Positions 5,967 through 13,033 of a stretch of DNA of 13,033 bases are shown here, one piece after another. The notes beneath the pieces were generated by a model. It was not told where the DNA came from. It was given only the letters and a program-made list of their open reading frames with translations, and did not search any database. Location of the stretch: contig JAESSV010000110.1 in the NCBI GenBank assembly GCA_016763895.1, forward strand, positions 1-13,033, read 5' to 3'. The position numbers and the translations under genes are program-made. Position 1 is the stretch's first letter. Each line of letters starts with the position of its first letter. Origin of the DNA: Magnetovibrio sp. (GTDB lineage Bacteria; Pseudomonadota; Alphaproteobacteria; Rhodospirillales; Magnetovibrionaceae).

Positions 5967-7742
5967 ATGGACAACCGCAATCTTGTACTCGCCATTGTCA
6001 TTTCTATTTTGATTTTGGTTGGCTTTGAATATCTTTATCCCAAGGCTCCGACGCCCGTGGATAGTCCCGCTTCGACCCAGTTGAACACGCCACAAACGAC
6101 CACGCCTGGCATGCAAACCCCGGCGATGGATCAGGCTCAAATCCCAACGGTTCCCGGCGCCGTTGCCACCACACCAAAGCTTCAAGCCGCGCAGGCCGCC
6201 GCCGTAGTGGCGCAATCTCTGTCTCAGATGCTGAGCAGTTCAGAACGGGTGTCCATCACGACCCCCAGCGTCACGGGATCAATTGCCTTGCGAGGCGGTC
6301 GCATCGATGATTTGATTTTGAACCTCTATAAAGAAACTTTGGACGCCGACAGCGCCAACATTCGCTTATTGTCTCCCCGGGGGACCGAAAAAGCTTATTA
6401 TGCGGAACATGGCTGGATTGCCCCTGCGGGTGTGGCCGTGCCAACGTCCGATACCTTGTGGACGGCAAACCGTACGGTTCTTGATCCGGTGAACCCCGTC
6501 ACCTTGACGTGGGACAACGGCCAAGGCTTAACGTTCAAACGGGTCATTGCCATTGATAAGGATTATATGTTCACGATCACGCAAAGTGTGAACAATGCAA
6601 CGGCGGCTGCTGTTACGCTGAATCCTTATGGGCTTGTGTCTCGTTGGGGAACCCCAAAAATTTCCGGACTGTATATCCTGCACGAAGGCCCATTGGGTGT
6701 TTTTGATAAAGTTTTGGAAGAAGTCGATTACACAGACTTACAAGACAATGGCGAAATGGCCTTTCCATCCACGGGGGGCTGGCTTGGCTTTACCGATAAG
6801 TATTGGCTTACCGCTTTGGTTCCCGATCAAACAGAGACGGTGAACGCGCGGATGTTGTATTCCAAAACGGGCACCATCGAAAAATATCAATCTGATTTTG
6901 TGGGTGCAGCTTTGGTTATCCAGCCAGGGGCGTCCGTTGACACCACGACGTATTTCTTTGCCGGAGCCAAAAAGGTCAGTGTTCTAGACGGCTATATTGA
7001 AAAATATGGCATCACCAATTTTGATCTCGCCATCGATTTTGGTATGTTTTACTTTCTCACAAAACCAATATTTTACTCTATGAATTGGCTGTACAGCCAT
7101 ATCGGAAACTTTGGTGTCGCGATTTTATTGCTGACCGTTGGCATCAAGGCGGTGTTGTTTCCGTTGGCCAACAAGTCTTATGTTTCCATGAGCCGCATGA
7201 AAAAATTGCAGCCTCAGGTGAAAAAGCTTCAAGCGCGTTTTAAAGACGATAAAATGCGCCTTAATCAAGAAATGATGGCCTTGTACAAAAAGGAAAAAGC
7301 CAATCCAGCCGCAGGTTGCTTGCCCGTTATTGTGCAAATTCCGATTTTCTTCTCGCTGTACAAAGTGTTGTTGGTCACCATTGAAATGCGTCAAGCGCCC
7401 TTCTTTGGCTGGATTCAGGACTTAAGCGTTCGCGACCCGGCGTCCATCTGGACCGGTTTTGGCCTGTTCCCGTGGGATCAGTTGGCCGTAATCCCCGTCC
7501 CGCTGGACATTGGTGTCTGGCCCATCGTGATGGGCTTTACCATGTGGTTGCAACAACGCCTGAACCCGGCTCCGACCGATCCTATTCAAGCTAAGGTTTT
7601 CCGTTATCTGCCGTTCTTGTTCACCTTTATGTTGTCCAGTTTTGCGGCCGGTTTGGTCATCTATTGGGCTTGGAACAACACGTTGTCGATTATACAACAA
7701 TGGTTAATCATGCGTCGCATGGGTGTTAAGGCCGGAAATTAA
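5967..7742 (+). CDS. yidC: Membrane protein insertase YidC
   Basis: YidC inserts and folds inner-membrane proteins, alone or with SecYEG. The 591-residue protein is of the long Gram-negative type. It has an N-terminal membrane anchor (about 5-24, LVLAIVISILILVGFEYLYP), a Pro/Thr/Gln-rich linker (about 26-80), a large periplasmic beta domain (to about 345), then the conserved five-helix core. Core landmarks are IKAVLFPLANKSYVSMSRMK, LNQEMMALYKKEKANPAAGC followed by LPVIVQIPIFFSLYKVL, and the last helices around FTFMLSSFAAGLVIYWAWNN. The groove residue that is Arg366 in Escherichia coli corresponds here to Lys in IKAVLFPL; this keeps the positive charge and is common in alphaproteobacteria. GGGA lies about 6 bases before the ATG. 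engB follows after 2 bases. Confidence 0.97.
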   Translation: MDNRNLVLAIVISILILVGFEYLYPKAPTPVDSPASTQLNTPQTTTPGMQTPAMDQAQIPTVPGAVATTPKLQAAQAAAVVAQSLSQMLSSSERVSITTPSVTGSIALRGGRIDDLILNLYKETLDADSANIRLLSPRGTEKAYYAEHGWIAPAGVAVPTSDTLWTANRTVLDPVNPVTLTWDNGQGLTFKRVIAIDKDYMFTITQSVNNATAAAVTLNPYGLVSRWGTPKISGLYILHEGPLGVFDKVLEEVDYTDLQDNGEMAFPSTGGWLGFTDKYWLTALVPDQTETVNARMLYSKTGTIEKYQSDFVGAALVIQPGASVDTTTYFFAGAKKVSVLDGYIEKYGITNFDLAIDFGMFYFLTKPIFYSMNWLYSHIGNFGVAILLLTVGIKAVLFPLANKSYVSMSRMKKLQPQVKKLQARFKDDKMRLNQEMMALYKKEKANPAAGCLPVIVQIPIFFSLYKVLLVTIEMRQAPFFGWIQDLSVRDPASIWTGFGLFPWDQLAVIPVPLDIGVWPIVMGFTMWLQQRLNPAPTDPIQAKVFRYLPFLFTFMLSSFAAGLVIYWAWNNTLSIIQQWLIMRRMGVKAGN

Positions 7743-7744
7743 GC

Positions 7745-8407
7745 ATGGCTGATATTATCCCCATCAAACTTGATGACAGCTTTGATCAAGACCAAGTTGA
7801 AGCCGGCCGGTTGTTGTTTGCTCAAGAATCGACCTTCATGTTGGGTGTTGCCGGGCTGGACCAGGTCCCCGAAACCGATCTCCCCGAGATCGCATTTGCG
7901 GGCCGATCCAACGTTGGCAAGTCTTCCCTTGTGAATGCGCTGACCGGGCGTAAATCCCTGGCGCGTATGTCACACACACCGGGGCGCACCCAACAAATCA
8001 ACTTTTTTGATTTGGGCAAGCGCCTGATGTTGGCCGATATGCCGGGTTATGGTTATGCCCGCGCGCCCAAAGACGAAGTCGCAAAATGGACCCGGTTGGT
8101 GAATGCCTATCTCAAAGGACGCCCCCAGCTGAAACGCGTTTTGGTTTTGGTCGATGCGCGCCACGGTCTGAAAGACACCGATCACACCATCATGAAAATG
8201 CTGGACAGCGCCGCTGTGTCTTATCAAATCGTCTTCACCAAGATCGACAAGGTCAAACCCCCTGCCCTTGAAAAGCTGTTGGCGAAAACCCAAGCCGAAC
8301 TTGCCAAGCATGTGGCTTCGTTTCCCATTATCCGGTGCACCAGTTCGGCAAAGAAGATTGGTATCGAAGCGTTACGTGCCGAAATTGCCCAGCTGGCGGG
8401 ACAATAA
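7745..8407 (+). CDS. engB: Ribosome-biogenesis GTPase EngB (YihA/YsxC)
   Basis: EngB is an essential TRAFAC-class GTPase that acts in late assembly of the 50S ribosomal subunit. The 220-residue protein has an N-terminal extension of about 45 residues, then PEIAFAGRSNVGKSSLVNAL (47-66) with the G1/P-loop GRSNVGKSS (53-61). The G2 region is TPGRTQQINFF (78-88), G3 is DMPGYGYA (98-105), G4 is TKID (165-168) and G5 is TSSA (199-202). The GRSNVGKSS P-loop and the TPGRTQ switch are specific to this branch. All GTPase motifs are intact and the length is normal. Its ATG lies 2 bases after the yidC stop, so it is surely cotranscribed. An array of 19-bp repeats begins 10 bases after its stop. Confidence 0.97.
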   Translation: MADIIPIKLDDSFDQDQVEAGRLLFAQESTFMLGVAGLDQVPETDLPEIAFAGRSNVGKSSLVNALTGRKSLARMSHTPGRTQQINFFDLGKRLMLADMPGYGYARAPKDEVAKWTRLVNAYLKGRPQLKRVLVLVDARHGLKDTDHTIMKMLDSAAVSYQIVFTKIDKVKPPALEKLLAKTQAELAKHVASFPIIRCTSSAKKIGIEALRAEIAQLAGQ

Positions 8408-8417
8408 CTGCACGAAG

Positions 8418-8500
8418 ACTCTGGAACCGCAGTAAGACTCTCGAACCGCAGTAAGACTCTCGAACCGCAGTAAGACTCTCGAACCGCAGTAAGACTCTGG
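8418..8500. repeat. Tandem array of 19-bp repeats (4 copies plus partial fifth)
   Basis: The unit ACTCTCGAACCGCAGTAAG occurs head-to-tail at 8418-8436, 8437-8455, 8456-8474 and 8475-8493, followed by a partial copy ACTCTGG (8494-8500). Copies 2-4 are identical; copy 1 differs by one base (G for C at its sixth position, 8423), and the partial fifth copy shares that G. The array fills most of the engB-argB gap. The unit is not a multiple of three and has no notable internal hairpin. Near-perfect identity indicates recent expansion by slippage or active homogenisation. I know of no function; it may vary in copy number between strains. Confidence 0.95.
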
Positions 8501-8534
8501 CTTTACGCAAAATTTGATATAGGTTTTTTCCATT

Positions 8535-9461
8535 ATGGCTGATGATCCAAAAATAAAGACTGATCCTGAAGCACCGCCTCAAGAATGGTTGAATCAAGCC
8601 AAAACCTTGTCGGAAGCGTTGCCGTTTATGCGGCGCTTTGCGGGCGAGACGTTGGTGATCAAGTTCGGCGGCAATGCGATGGGCGATCCGGAGTTGTCGG
8701 AATTGTTTGCCCGCGACATTGTGTTGTTGCGGCAAGTGGGCTCGAACCCCATTGTGGTCCACGGTGGGGGCCCGCAAATTGGCGCCATGCTGGACAAACT
8801 TAAAATCCGCAGCGAATTCATTAATGGTTTACGAGTAACCGACCAAGACACCATTGAAGTTGTTGAAATGGTCTTGGCCGGGTCCATCAACAAACACATC
8901 GTCACCGAAATTAATGCTCAGGGCGGTTTCGCCGTGGGCTTGTCGGGAAAAGACGGCAATTTGATTTTGGCTGAAAAGCTGAAGCGCACGGTCAAAAATA
9001 TCGATTCCAATATCGAACAAGTCATTGATTTGGGCCTGGTCGGCTATCCCGCCACCATCACCACCCACGTTTTGGACCAGTTCGAAGTAAGCGATATTAC
9101 GCCTGTGATCGCCCCCATCGGCGTGGGACCAAAGGGCGAAACCTTAAACATCAATGCGGACACCGCATCGGGTGCCATTGCCGGCGCCATGGATGCCAAG
9201 CGGTTGTTGATGTTAACGGACGTCAAAGGCGTGCTGGATAAGTCTGGCAAGCTGATTGATAAAATCACCGCGACCAAGGCGCGGGCCTTGATCAAAGACG
9301 GCACCATCACGGGCGGCATGATCCCCAAAGTTGAAACGTGTTTGGTCGCGATCGAATCCGGGGTCGAAGCTGCGGTGATCATTGACGGTCGTATTCCCCA
9401 CGCTTTGTTGTTGGAATTGTTTACCAAACATGGTGCAGGCACGCTGATTTCTGCCGATTAA
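8535..9461 (+). CDS. argB: Acetylglutamate kinase ArgB
   Basis: ArgB phosphorylates N-acetyl-L-glutamate with ATP, the second step and usual control point of arginine synthesis. The 308-residue protein shows the amino-acid-kinase fold: IKFGGNAMG (42-50, Lys43 binding ATP phosphates), [10 protein letters not shown] (74-83), GLRVTD (98-103, substrate-binding Arg100), [10 protein letters not shown] (135-144), [15 protein letters not shown] (205-219), [10 protein letters not shown] (225-234), [11 protein letters not shown] (259-269, Lys265) and the closing [19 protein letters not shown]. The N-terminal helix of about 30 residues before the core ([19 protein letters not shown]) is the feature of hexameric, arginine-inhibited enzymes, so feedback inhibition is likely. 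The ribosome-binding site is weak (AGG about 12 bases upstream). engB-argB adjacency is common in alphaproteobacteria, but the repeat array here enlarges the gap to 127 bp. Confidence 0.97.
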   Translation: MADDPKIKTDPEAPPQEWLNQAKTLSEALPFMRRFAGETLVIKFGGNAMGDPELSELFARDIVLLRQVGSNPIVVHGGGPQIGAMLDKLKIRSEFINGLRVTDQDTIEVVEMVLAGSINKHIVTEINAQGGFAVGLSGKDGNLILAEKLKRTVKNIDSNIEQVIDLGLVGYPATITTHVLDQFEVSDITPVIAPIGVGPKGETLNINADTASGAIAGAMDAKRLLMLTDVKGVLDKSGKLIDKITATKARALIKDGTITGGMIPKVETCLVAIESGVEAAVIIDGRIPHALLLELFTKHGAGTLISAD

Positions 9462-9490
9462 AATTTTCGGACGGTGCGTCAATTGGTCTT

Positions 9491-9531
9491 CGTTTGTGAC
9501 TTTAATTTGCACTAATTTGCGGTCACAAACG
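9491..9531. other. 10-bp inverted repeat after argB, with internal 8-bp direct repeat
   Basis: CGTTTGTGAC (9491-9500) and GTCACAAACG (9522-9531) are perfect complements around a 21-base loop. The loop contains TAATTTGC twice (9503-9510 and 9513-9520). There is no run of T after either arm on either strand, so this is not a standard intrinsic terminator; a structured 3' end of the argB message or a repressor site for the next gene are possible. A weaker 6-bp pair (TGAATT 9532-9537, AATTCA 9550-9555) follows. The rest of the 198-bp gap (9462-9659) shows no gene or clear promoter. Confidence 0.5.
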
Positions 9532-9659
9532 TGAATTCCTTTCCGTTAAAATTCAGTGTTATCATCACAACCTTACAGTTTTAAAAAAACGATGCCCGGG
9601 GCCTTGGTGGGGGCTTGGTGCGCGTTTGGACCAAGATTTCGCGTTGAACTGAGGGTTGG

Positions 9660-10841
9660 ATGGATTATGCGAATTCATCACCGACTATGCCCAAGCCCCA
9701 TGTCAGAGAAGACAGAGGGCACCCTTTGGGCGAGCCGCCTAAGCCTTCACAGCCTGGCCGCAAGTGTTTGTTTATTATTGATAATCTACCCCCAAGAATT
9801 CAAAAAATAAAAACCTTGTTTGCGGAAATTTTTGACATTCGCGTATTTTCCAACGGGGCTTTGGCCTTGCAAGCCATGTTGGATCACCGCCCCATTGGCG
9901 TGGTCAGTGACGATCGCACCTTGAGCACCGATGGTTCACACTTACATCGTTTGAAATGCTCACATGTCGTGTTGAAACATATTCCATTTTTCATCACATC
10001 TGATGCATATCAAGGCTCTTATCGGGGCAGCAATGGCGAAGGCAGCGCTGATTATTTTTTTAAACGCCCGGTCAATTTTGAAGTTTTGCTTCAGGTGGTG
10101 TTGCGCGTGATACAAAAACAAGCCGAACACAACATTACAAAACCCCGGGCAAACGCTTGCGTTGGGATCGCAACGGCTCAACGCCAACCGGGCAAAGGTG
10201 ATTTTATTTCGTTGGCCAGAGATGTCGCCAACCATCGTCCCATGAACAAACAGGTTCTTAAATGCACGTGGAATCCCTTGCTCGACTGCATCAAAGATGA
10301 AGAACACAAGTTGGTGTTAGAAGCGCTGAGGAACTACAGCAGCGAATTTTACACCCATTCTTTGCGGGTGGCTGTTTTTATGGCGGTGTTTGCCAAGCTC
10401 TTCAAGGCCAACAAACAAGAAACCATTTTGCTCACGGCCGGGGGCTATATGCTTGATTTGGGGATCATGTTGTTGCCCTTGGCCTTGTTGAACAAGCCCG
10501 AAGTTTTTTCTGTGGAAAATCAAGCCATGATGAACAAGCATGTGCACTATAGCCAAGAAATTTTAGAAACCCTCGACTCCATTGATCCATTGATTTTTGA
10601 AATCGCCAGCTTGCACCATGAACGCCTGGATGGATCGGGCTATCCCAAAGGCCTCACAGGCCCCCAAATCAATCAGCTTGGGCGTATTGCCGCGATTTCA
10701 GATGTGTTTGCTGCTCTTACAGACAAACGCCCGCACAGGCCGCCTTTCAGCGTGCATGAAGCTTTTGAAAAAATGCACCAAATGGACAAGGCTTTGGATC
10801 AAGATTTGCTCAAACTGTTTCAAGAAAAAATGGATCTATAA
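9660..10841 (+). CDS. REC plus degenerate HD-GYP domain response-regulator-like protein
   Basis: The 393-residue protein has a proline-rich N-terminus (1-33), a receiver-like domain (about 35-152) and an HD-GYP-type domain (about 228-392). Receiver landmarks are CLFIIDN (36-42), with Asp41 in the acidic pocket, a likely phosphoacceptor Asp84 in VVSDDRTLSTDG, Thr113, and Lys135 in FFKRPVN. The pocket is thinner than normal because the second acidic residue is Asn42. In the C-terminal domain, HSLRV (233-237), KH (293-294), LHHERLDGSGYPKGL (318-332) and DKRPHR (355-360) match HD-GYP cyclic-di-GMP phosphodiesterases. However, the HDxGK motif reads LDLGI (265-269): the metal-binding His is Leu and the Lys is Ile. 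Weak or absent phosphodiesterase activity, or a signalling-only role, is inferred. The start is supported by GAGG 5 bases upstream. The gene ends 6 bases into the convergent arsC gene. No partner kinase is in view. Confidence 0.87.
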   Translation: MDYANSSPTMPKPHVREDRGHPLGEPPKPSQPGRKCLFIIDNLPPRIQKIKTLFAEIFDIRVFSNGALALQAMLDHRPIGVVSDDRTLSTDGSHLHRLKCSHVVLKHIPFFITSDAYQGSYRGSNGEGSADYFFKRPVNFEVLLQVVLRVIQKQAEHNITKPRANACVGIATAQRQPGKGDFISLARDVANHRPMNKQVLKCTWNPLLDCIKDEEHKLVLEALRNYSSEFYTHSLRVAVFMAVFAKLFKANKQETILLTAGGYMLDLGIMLLPLALLNKPEVFSVENQAMMNKHVHYSQEILETLDSIDPLIFEIASLHHERLDGSGYPKGLTGPQINQLGRIAAISDVFAALTDKRPHRPPFSVHEAFEKMHQMDKALDQDLLKLFQEKMDL

Positions 10842-11189
10842 AATATTCAAAACGTTTTCGGGTGGACGACCAACCGCCGCTTTGTCGCCGCTCACCACAA
10901 CCGGACGTTCAATGGCACGGGGATGAGCCACCAGCGCTTCGATCAAGGCGTCGTTGTCTAAATTCGCAACGTCGATGCCTTCTTCCATGGCTTCTTTTGA
11001 GCGCACAAGTTCAGCCGCCGTCATGCCCAGTTTGGTCAAGATATCTTTGAGTTCGGCGGCGCTTGGCGGCGTGTTCAGATATTCAACAATGGTCGGTTCA
11101 ACCCCATTTTCACGCAACAATTCTAACGTAAGACGAGATTTTGAGCAGCGCGGGTTGTGGTAAATTTTGACGGACGTGGCAACTGACAT
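10836..11189 (-). CDS. arsC: ArsC-family (glutaredoxin-type) arsenate reductase
   Basis: The family reduces arsenate to arsenite in the cytoplasm using one catalytic cysteine plus glutathione and glutaredoxin. The 117-residue protein has IYHNPRCSKSR (9-19) with the nucleophile Cys15, an arginine at each position matching Arg60, Arg94 and Arg107 of plasmid R773 ArsC (Arg63 in LVRSKE, Arg95 in IERPVVV, Arg108 in GRPPENV), and the normal length. That full set favours a true ArsC over the related YffB/Spx proteins. No arsR, arsB or acr3 is in the window, so a stand-alone or general role is also possible. AAGGAG lies 6 bases before the ATG and overlaps the mscS-family stop, suggesting coupled translation as the last gene of the recX-mscS-arsC run. 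The 3' end overlaps the convergent HD-GYP-type gene by 6 bases. Confidence 0.92.
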   Translation of the reverse strand: MSVATSVKIYHNPRCSKSRLTLELLRENGVEPTIVEYLNTPPSAAELKDILTKLGMTAAELVRSKEAMEEGIDVANLDNDALIEALVAHPRAIERPVVVSGDKAAVGRPPENVLNIL

Positions 11190-11198
11190 GGTGGCTCC

Positions 11199-12341
11199 TT
11201 AAGAATGGGCTTTGTTTTTGGGTGGGACGAAGATTTCAGGCGCATCGCCCGGAAGAGCTTCGACATATAAAGATTGCGAAGGGAACGCAAAAGAACTTCC
11301 GGCTCCTTCGACAATTTCTTTGATGGTATACGCCAATTGCTCTTTGATTTCCAACCATTCACCCCATTGGGTGGTGTTGGTAAAGCAATACAGCATGATG
11401 TCGATGGAACTGTCGGAAAACCGATCGATGCGCACAAATGTCGACACGTCCTTGGCATCCGCAAACGCATCGTTGGTGAGGATATAAGATTCAATTTGAT
11501 CGCGAATATCGCGCAATTGATCGATGGTCGACGAATATTCGACCCCGATGTACCAATAAATGCGGCGATGCGTCATGGATGAAAAATTGGTCACCGCATT
11601 GTCTGATAACTTGGCGTTGGGCACAAAAACGGGGGCTTTATCAAAACGTCTGACCATGGTCGACCGAAAGCCGATTTGTTCAACGGTGCCTTCAACCACG
11701 CCTTCAACCCTGATCCAATCGCCTTTGTTAAAGCGTTGCTCGGCAATGATCAAAATCCCCGCAATCAGGTTTTTGAACAAGTCTTGAGCGCCCAGGGCCA
11801 CGGCCACGCCAAACAGGCCAAGTCCAGCCAAAATCGGCCCCACTTGAATGCCCCAAATTTCCAAAACGGCGGCAATGCCGACAAAAGCGATGATCACCTT
11901 GATGCTTTTGACCATCCAATCGATCATCACCGGGGTAAATATTGTTTCCAATTTGTGCAGCAAATGGCTGAGCGGCGACACGGCGCGATGCAAGCCCCAA
12001 AATATAGCAATGGTGATCATTGATTTTACAAGACTATCGGCCAAATCTTGATGAGCATTTTTCAGCGGCAGGTAGTCCAAGGCCAAAAAGGTACCCAACA
12101 CAAGCGGCAACATACGAATCGGCGCTTCTAAAGCATTCAACAATTCATCGTCGAGCATCGTTTTGGTGCGCATGGCTTTGATCCTGAGCGCCCCGATAAC
12201 AAACCGCGCCATAAGGCCGCGCAGCACCATGAACACCACAAAAATTCCCAAAGCACTCAACAACGTCGCCACGTCAATGCCAAACGCGCCCGTGGCCCAG
12301 ACCTGAACAACCAAATCCCAAAACTTTTCAAACGATTGCAT
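11199..12341 (-). CDS. MscS-family small-conductance mechanosensitive channel
   Basis: MscS channels open under membrane tension and release solutes on hypo-osmotic shock. The 380-residue protein has hydrophobic segments near 22-50, 76-92, 105-122 and 144-166, then the pore-lining TM3 with its Gly/Ala pattern (GPILAGLGLFGVAVALGAQD, 168-187). The conserved FKNLIAGILII (189-199) and the beta domain motif FNKGDWIRVEGVVEGTVEQI (204-223) follow, then RRFDKAPVFVPNAKLSDNAVTN (231-252) and a mixed alpha/beta C-terminal domain to about 360. The extra N-terminal helices and the length resemble the medium-sized YnaI/YbdG-type branch rather than the 286-residue E. coli MscS. GGAG lies 5 bases before the ATG. 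The gene is 40 bp after recX and 9 bp before arsC on the same strand. Ion selectivity and gating threshold cannot be read from sequence. Confidence 0.93.
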   Translation of the reverse strand: MQSFEKFWDLVVQVWATGAFGIDVATLLSALGIFVVFMVLRGLMARFVIGALRIKAMRTKTMLDDELLNALEAPIRMLPLVLGTFLALDYLPLKNAHQDLADSLVKSMITIAIFWGLHRAVSPLSHLLHKLETIFTPVMIDWMVKSIKVIIAFVGIAAVLEIWGIQVGPILAGLGLFGVAVALGAQDLFKNLIAGILIIAEQRFNKGDWIRVEGVVEGTVEQIGFRSTMVRRFDKAPVFVPNAKLSDNAVTNFSSMTHRRIYWYIGVEYSSTIDQLRDIRDQIESYILTNDAFADAKDVSTFVRIDRFSDSSIDIMLYCFTNTTQWGEWLEIKEQLAYTIKEIVEGAGSSFAFPSQSLYVEALPGDAPEIFVPPKNKAHS

Positions 12342-12381
12342 GGTCTCTCCAAAATAATTTATGCGGGGATGATAGCGGAGT

Positions 12382-12969
12382 TCAGCCCGAGGTCAAAAGG
12401 TCTTCTAACTCTTCGGGGCTTGCGGCTTGAATAACCCGTTGCGCCATATCATAAGAAAAGCCAGATCGTGCCATGGCAGCCATATGTTTGTCTTGGCATT
12501 CTTCGCGTTTGGCAGGATCGCACCACGGGCCAAAACGGCGCCGTCGGGCAAGCTTTATGGCGGCAAAAAGTTCGGGATCAGGGGCGTCAACGGTCAAGGC
12601 TTGCAAAGCCGCGTCAAGGGTATCGGGTGCGATGCCTTTTTCCATAAGCTTCATGCGGATCATGCGGGAGGATGACCCCCGCGACATCATGGCCCGGGCG
12701 CGGGTTTCTGCGTATGCGAAATCGTTGAGCAGACCCGATGCGACAAAGCGGTCCACCAATTCATCAATCCACCCCTGGGCTTGGGCTTGGTCTAAATCTT
12801 CGTGAAAGATTGCGGCTTTGTACACCCGGCGTCCCAACACCCGGCGCAGGTTTTCGGCAGAAGACGCATATCGATCAAGATGATGCAAGGCAATGTTGTT
12901 CAAGCGCTCGGGCGTAATTTTGCGGGGCGGCCTTGGTTCTTTTTTTGATTTGGGTTTGCGCTCTTCCAT
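12382..12969 (-). CDS. recX: Regulatory protein RecX
   Basis: RecX binds RecA filaments and limits recombinase activity. The 195-residue protein has a basic N-terminus (KPKSKKEPRPPRK), then the helical repeats of the family: ALHHLDRYASSAENLRRVL (27-45) with its A-x-x-x-L-x-x-R/Y-x-x-S-x-x-x-L-x-x-x-L pattern, then VDRFVASGLLNDFAYAETRARAMMSRGSSSRMIRMKLMEKGI (72-113), and a divergent third repeat ending in SYDMAQRVIQA (173-183). LLNDFAYAETRARA and the R-x-I-R-x-x-L-x-x-K-G-I segment are the clearest RecX features. No recA is in the window. There is no ribosome-binding site before the ATG; a promoter-like element (12978-13006) is placed so that the message would begin at or next to the start codon. 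mscS and arsC follow on the same strand. Confidence 0.87.
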   Translation of the reverse strand: MEERKPKSKKEPRPPRKITPERLNNIALHHLDRYASSAENLRRVLGRRVYKAAIFHEDLDQAQAQGWIDELVDRFVASGLLNDFAYAETRARAMMSRGSSSRMIRMKLMEKGIAPDTLDAALQALTVDAPDPELFAAIKLARRRRFGPWCDPAKREECQDKHMAAMARSGFSYDMAQRVIQAASPEELEDLLTSG

Positions 12970-12977
12970 AGTGCATG

Positions 12978-13006
12978 ACTATATAAGCCTTATGAGACAG
13001 ATTCAA
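12978..13006 (-). promoter_or_regulatory. Promoter-like element for a near-leaderless recX message
   Basis: On the minus strand, TTGAAT (13006-13001) and TATAGT (12983-12978) are separated by 17 bases and match the sigma70 consensus at four and five of six positions. A start 7 bases after the -10 would fall near 12971-12970, one or two bases before the recX ATG at 12969. This fits the absence of a Shine-Dalgarno sequence there. It overlaps the possible divergent start at 12992. Confidence 0.5.
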
Positions 13007-13033
13007 ACATCCAATATGATCGGCCTGTACACC
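12992..13033 (+). CDS. Possible start of a divergent gene (partial, 14 codons)
   Basis: An ATG at 12992 opens a frame that stays open to the right edge and reads MRQIQTSNMIGLYT. The position, divergent from recX, is where another gene is expected. The N-x-I-G-L-x-T pattern recalls the N-terminus of some ABC-2 type transporter permeases of alphaproteobacteria, but 14 residues cannot establish this. No clear ribosome-binding site precedes it. Confidence 0.3.
   Translation, partial: MRQIQTSNMIGLYT

Noticed and set aside
8418..8500. The 19-bp repeats considered as plasmid-type iterons or a CRISPR array.
   Set aside because: Units abut directly with no spacers, so it is not CRISPR; there is no Rep gene or AT-rich origin, and the surroundings are core chromosomal genes.
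8418..8500. On the minus strand each repeat contains GGTTCGA, like a tRNA T-loop.
   Set aside because: The flanking bases do not form a T-stem and there is no acceptor, D-arm or anticodon arm.
9491..9531. The TTTGTGAC/GTCACAAA arms look like CRP/FNR half-sites.
   Set aside because: The TGTGA and TCACA halves are 23 bases apart instead of about 6, so one dimer could not bind them in the usual way.
1..13033. A mobile element, phage, defence island or new multi-gene system.
   Set aside because: No transposase, integrase, terminal repeats, toxin-antitoxin pair, nuclease or reverse transcriptase is visible; almost all genes belong to well-known core families.

Overview
The window looks like ordinary chromosome of an alphaproteobacterium, most likely a Rhodospirillales-type free-living species. 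The evidence is the conserved order rpmH-rnpA-yidD-yidC-engB-argB, a YidC whose conserved groove arginine is lysine, an ArgB with the N-terminal helix of arginine-sensitive enzymes, and a moderately GC-rich composition. The taxonomic placement is inferred from gene order and protein style, not from a search.

Left part (1-4839). A TPR-type protein enters from the left edge on the + strand and ends tail-to-tail, with a 9-base overlap, against a minus-strand run of five genes. In transcription order (right to left) these are a TVP38/TMEM64-family membrane protein, a MerA/Lpd-like FAD disulfide oxidoreductase, panB, panC and a YqaA-family membrane protein. Spacing is short throughout (8 bp, 49 bp, an 11-base overlap, and for panC-yqaA 6 bp if the ancestral panC end is used), so one transcript is likely. 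PanB and PanC catalyse the two pantoate-side steps of pantothenate (vitamin B5) synthesis. panC carries an in-frame TAA at 996-998, and the missing 55 C-terminal codons remain readable in the same frame down to a TAG at 828-830. The oxidoreductase also has an unusual Gly-to-Arg change in its FAD-contacting ATG motif.

Middle (4840-9461). A divergent intergenic region carries a good sigma70-type promoter for the rpmH operon. The + strand run is ribosomal protein L34 (rpmH, GTG start), RNase P protein (rnpA), YidD, the YidC insertase, the ribosome-assembly GTPase EngB and acetylglutamate kinase ArgB. Most junctions are tight. The exception is engB-argB, which holds four 19-bp tandem repeats plus a partial fifth.

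Right part (9462-13033). A 198-bp gap after argB contains a perfect 10-bp dyad with a 21-nt loop that is not a classical terminator. It is followed by a REC plus HD-GYP-type protein whose HD dyad has lost its histidine. That gene ends tail-to-tail (6-base overlap) against a minus-strand run recX-mscS-arsC. A promoter-like element lies directly before recX, positioned so that the recX message would be nearly leaderless. The last 42 bases may be the start of a divergent gene.

No CRISPR array, tRNA, rRNA, insertion sequence, phage gene or defence cassette was seen, and I found no convincing new multi-gene system. The observations most worth checking are the panC nonsense codon, the altered FAD motif upstream of it, the degenerate HD-GYP protein and the two unexplained intergenic structures.
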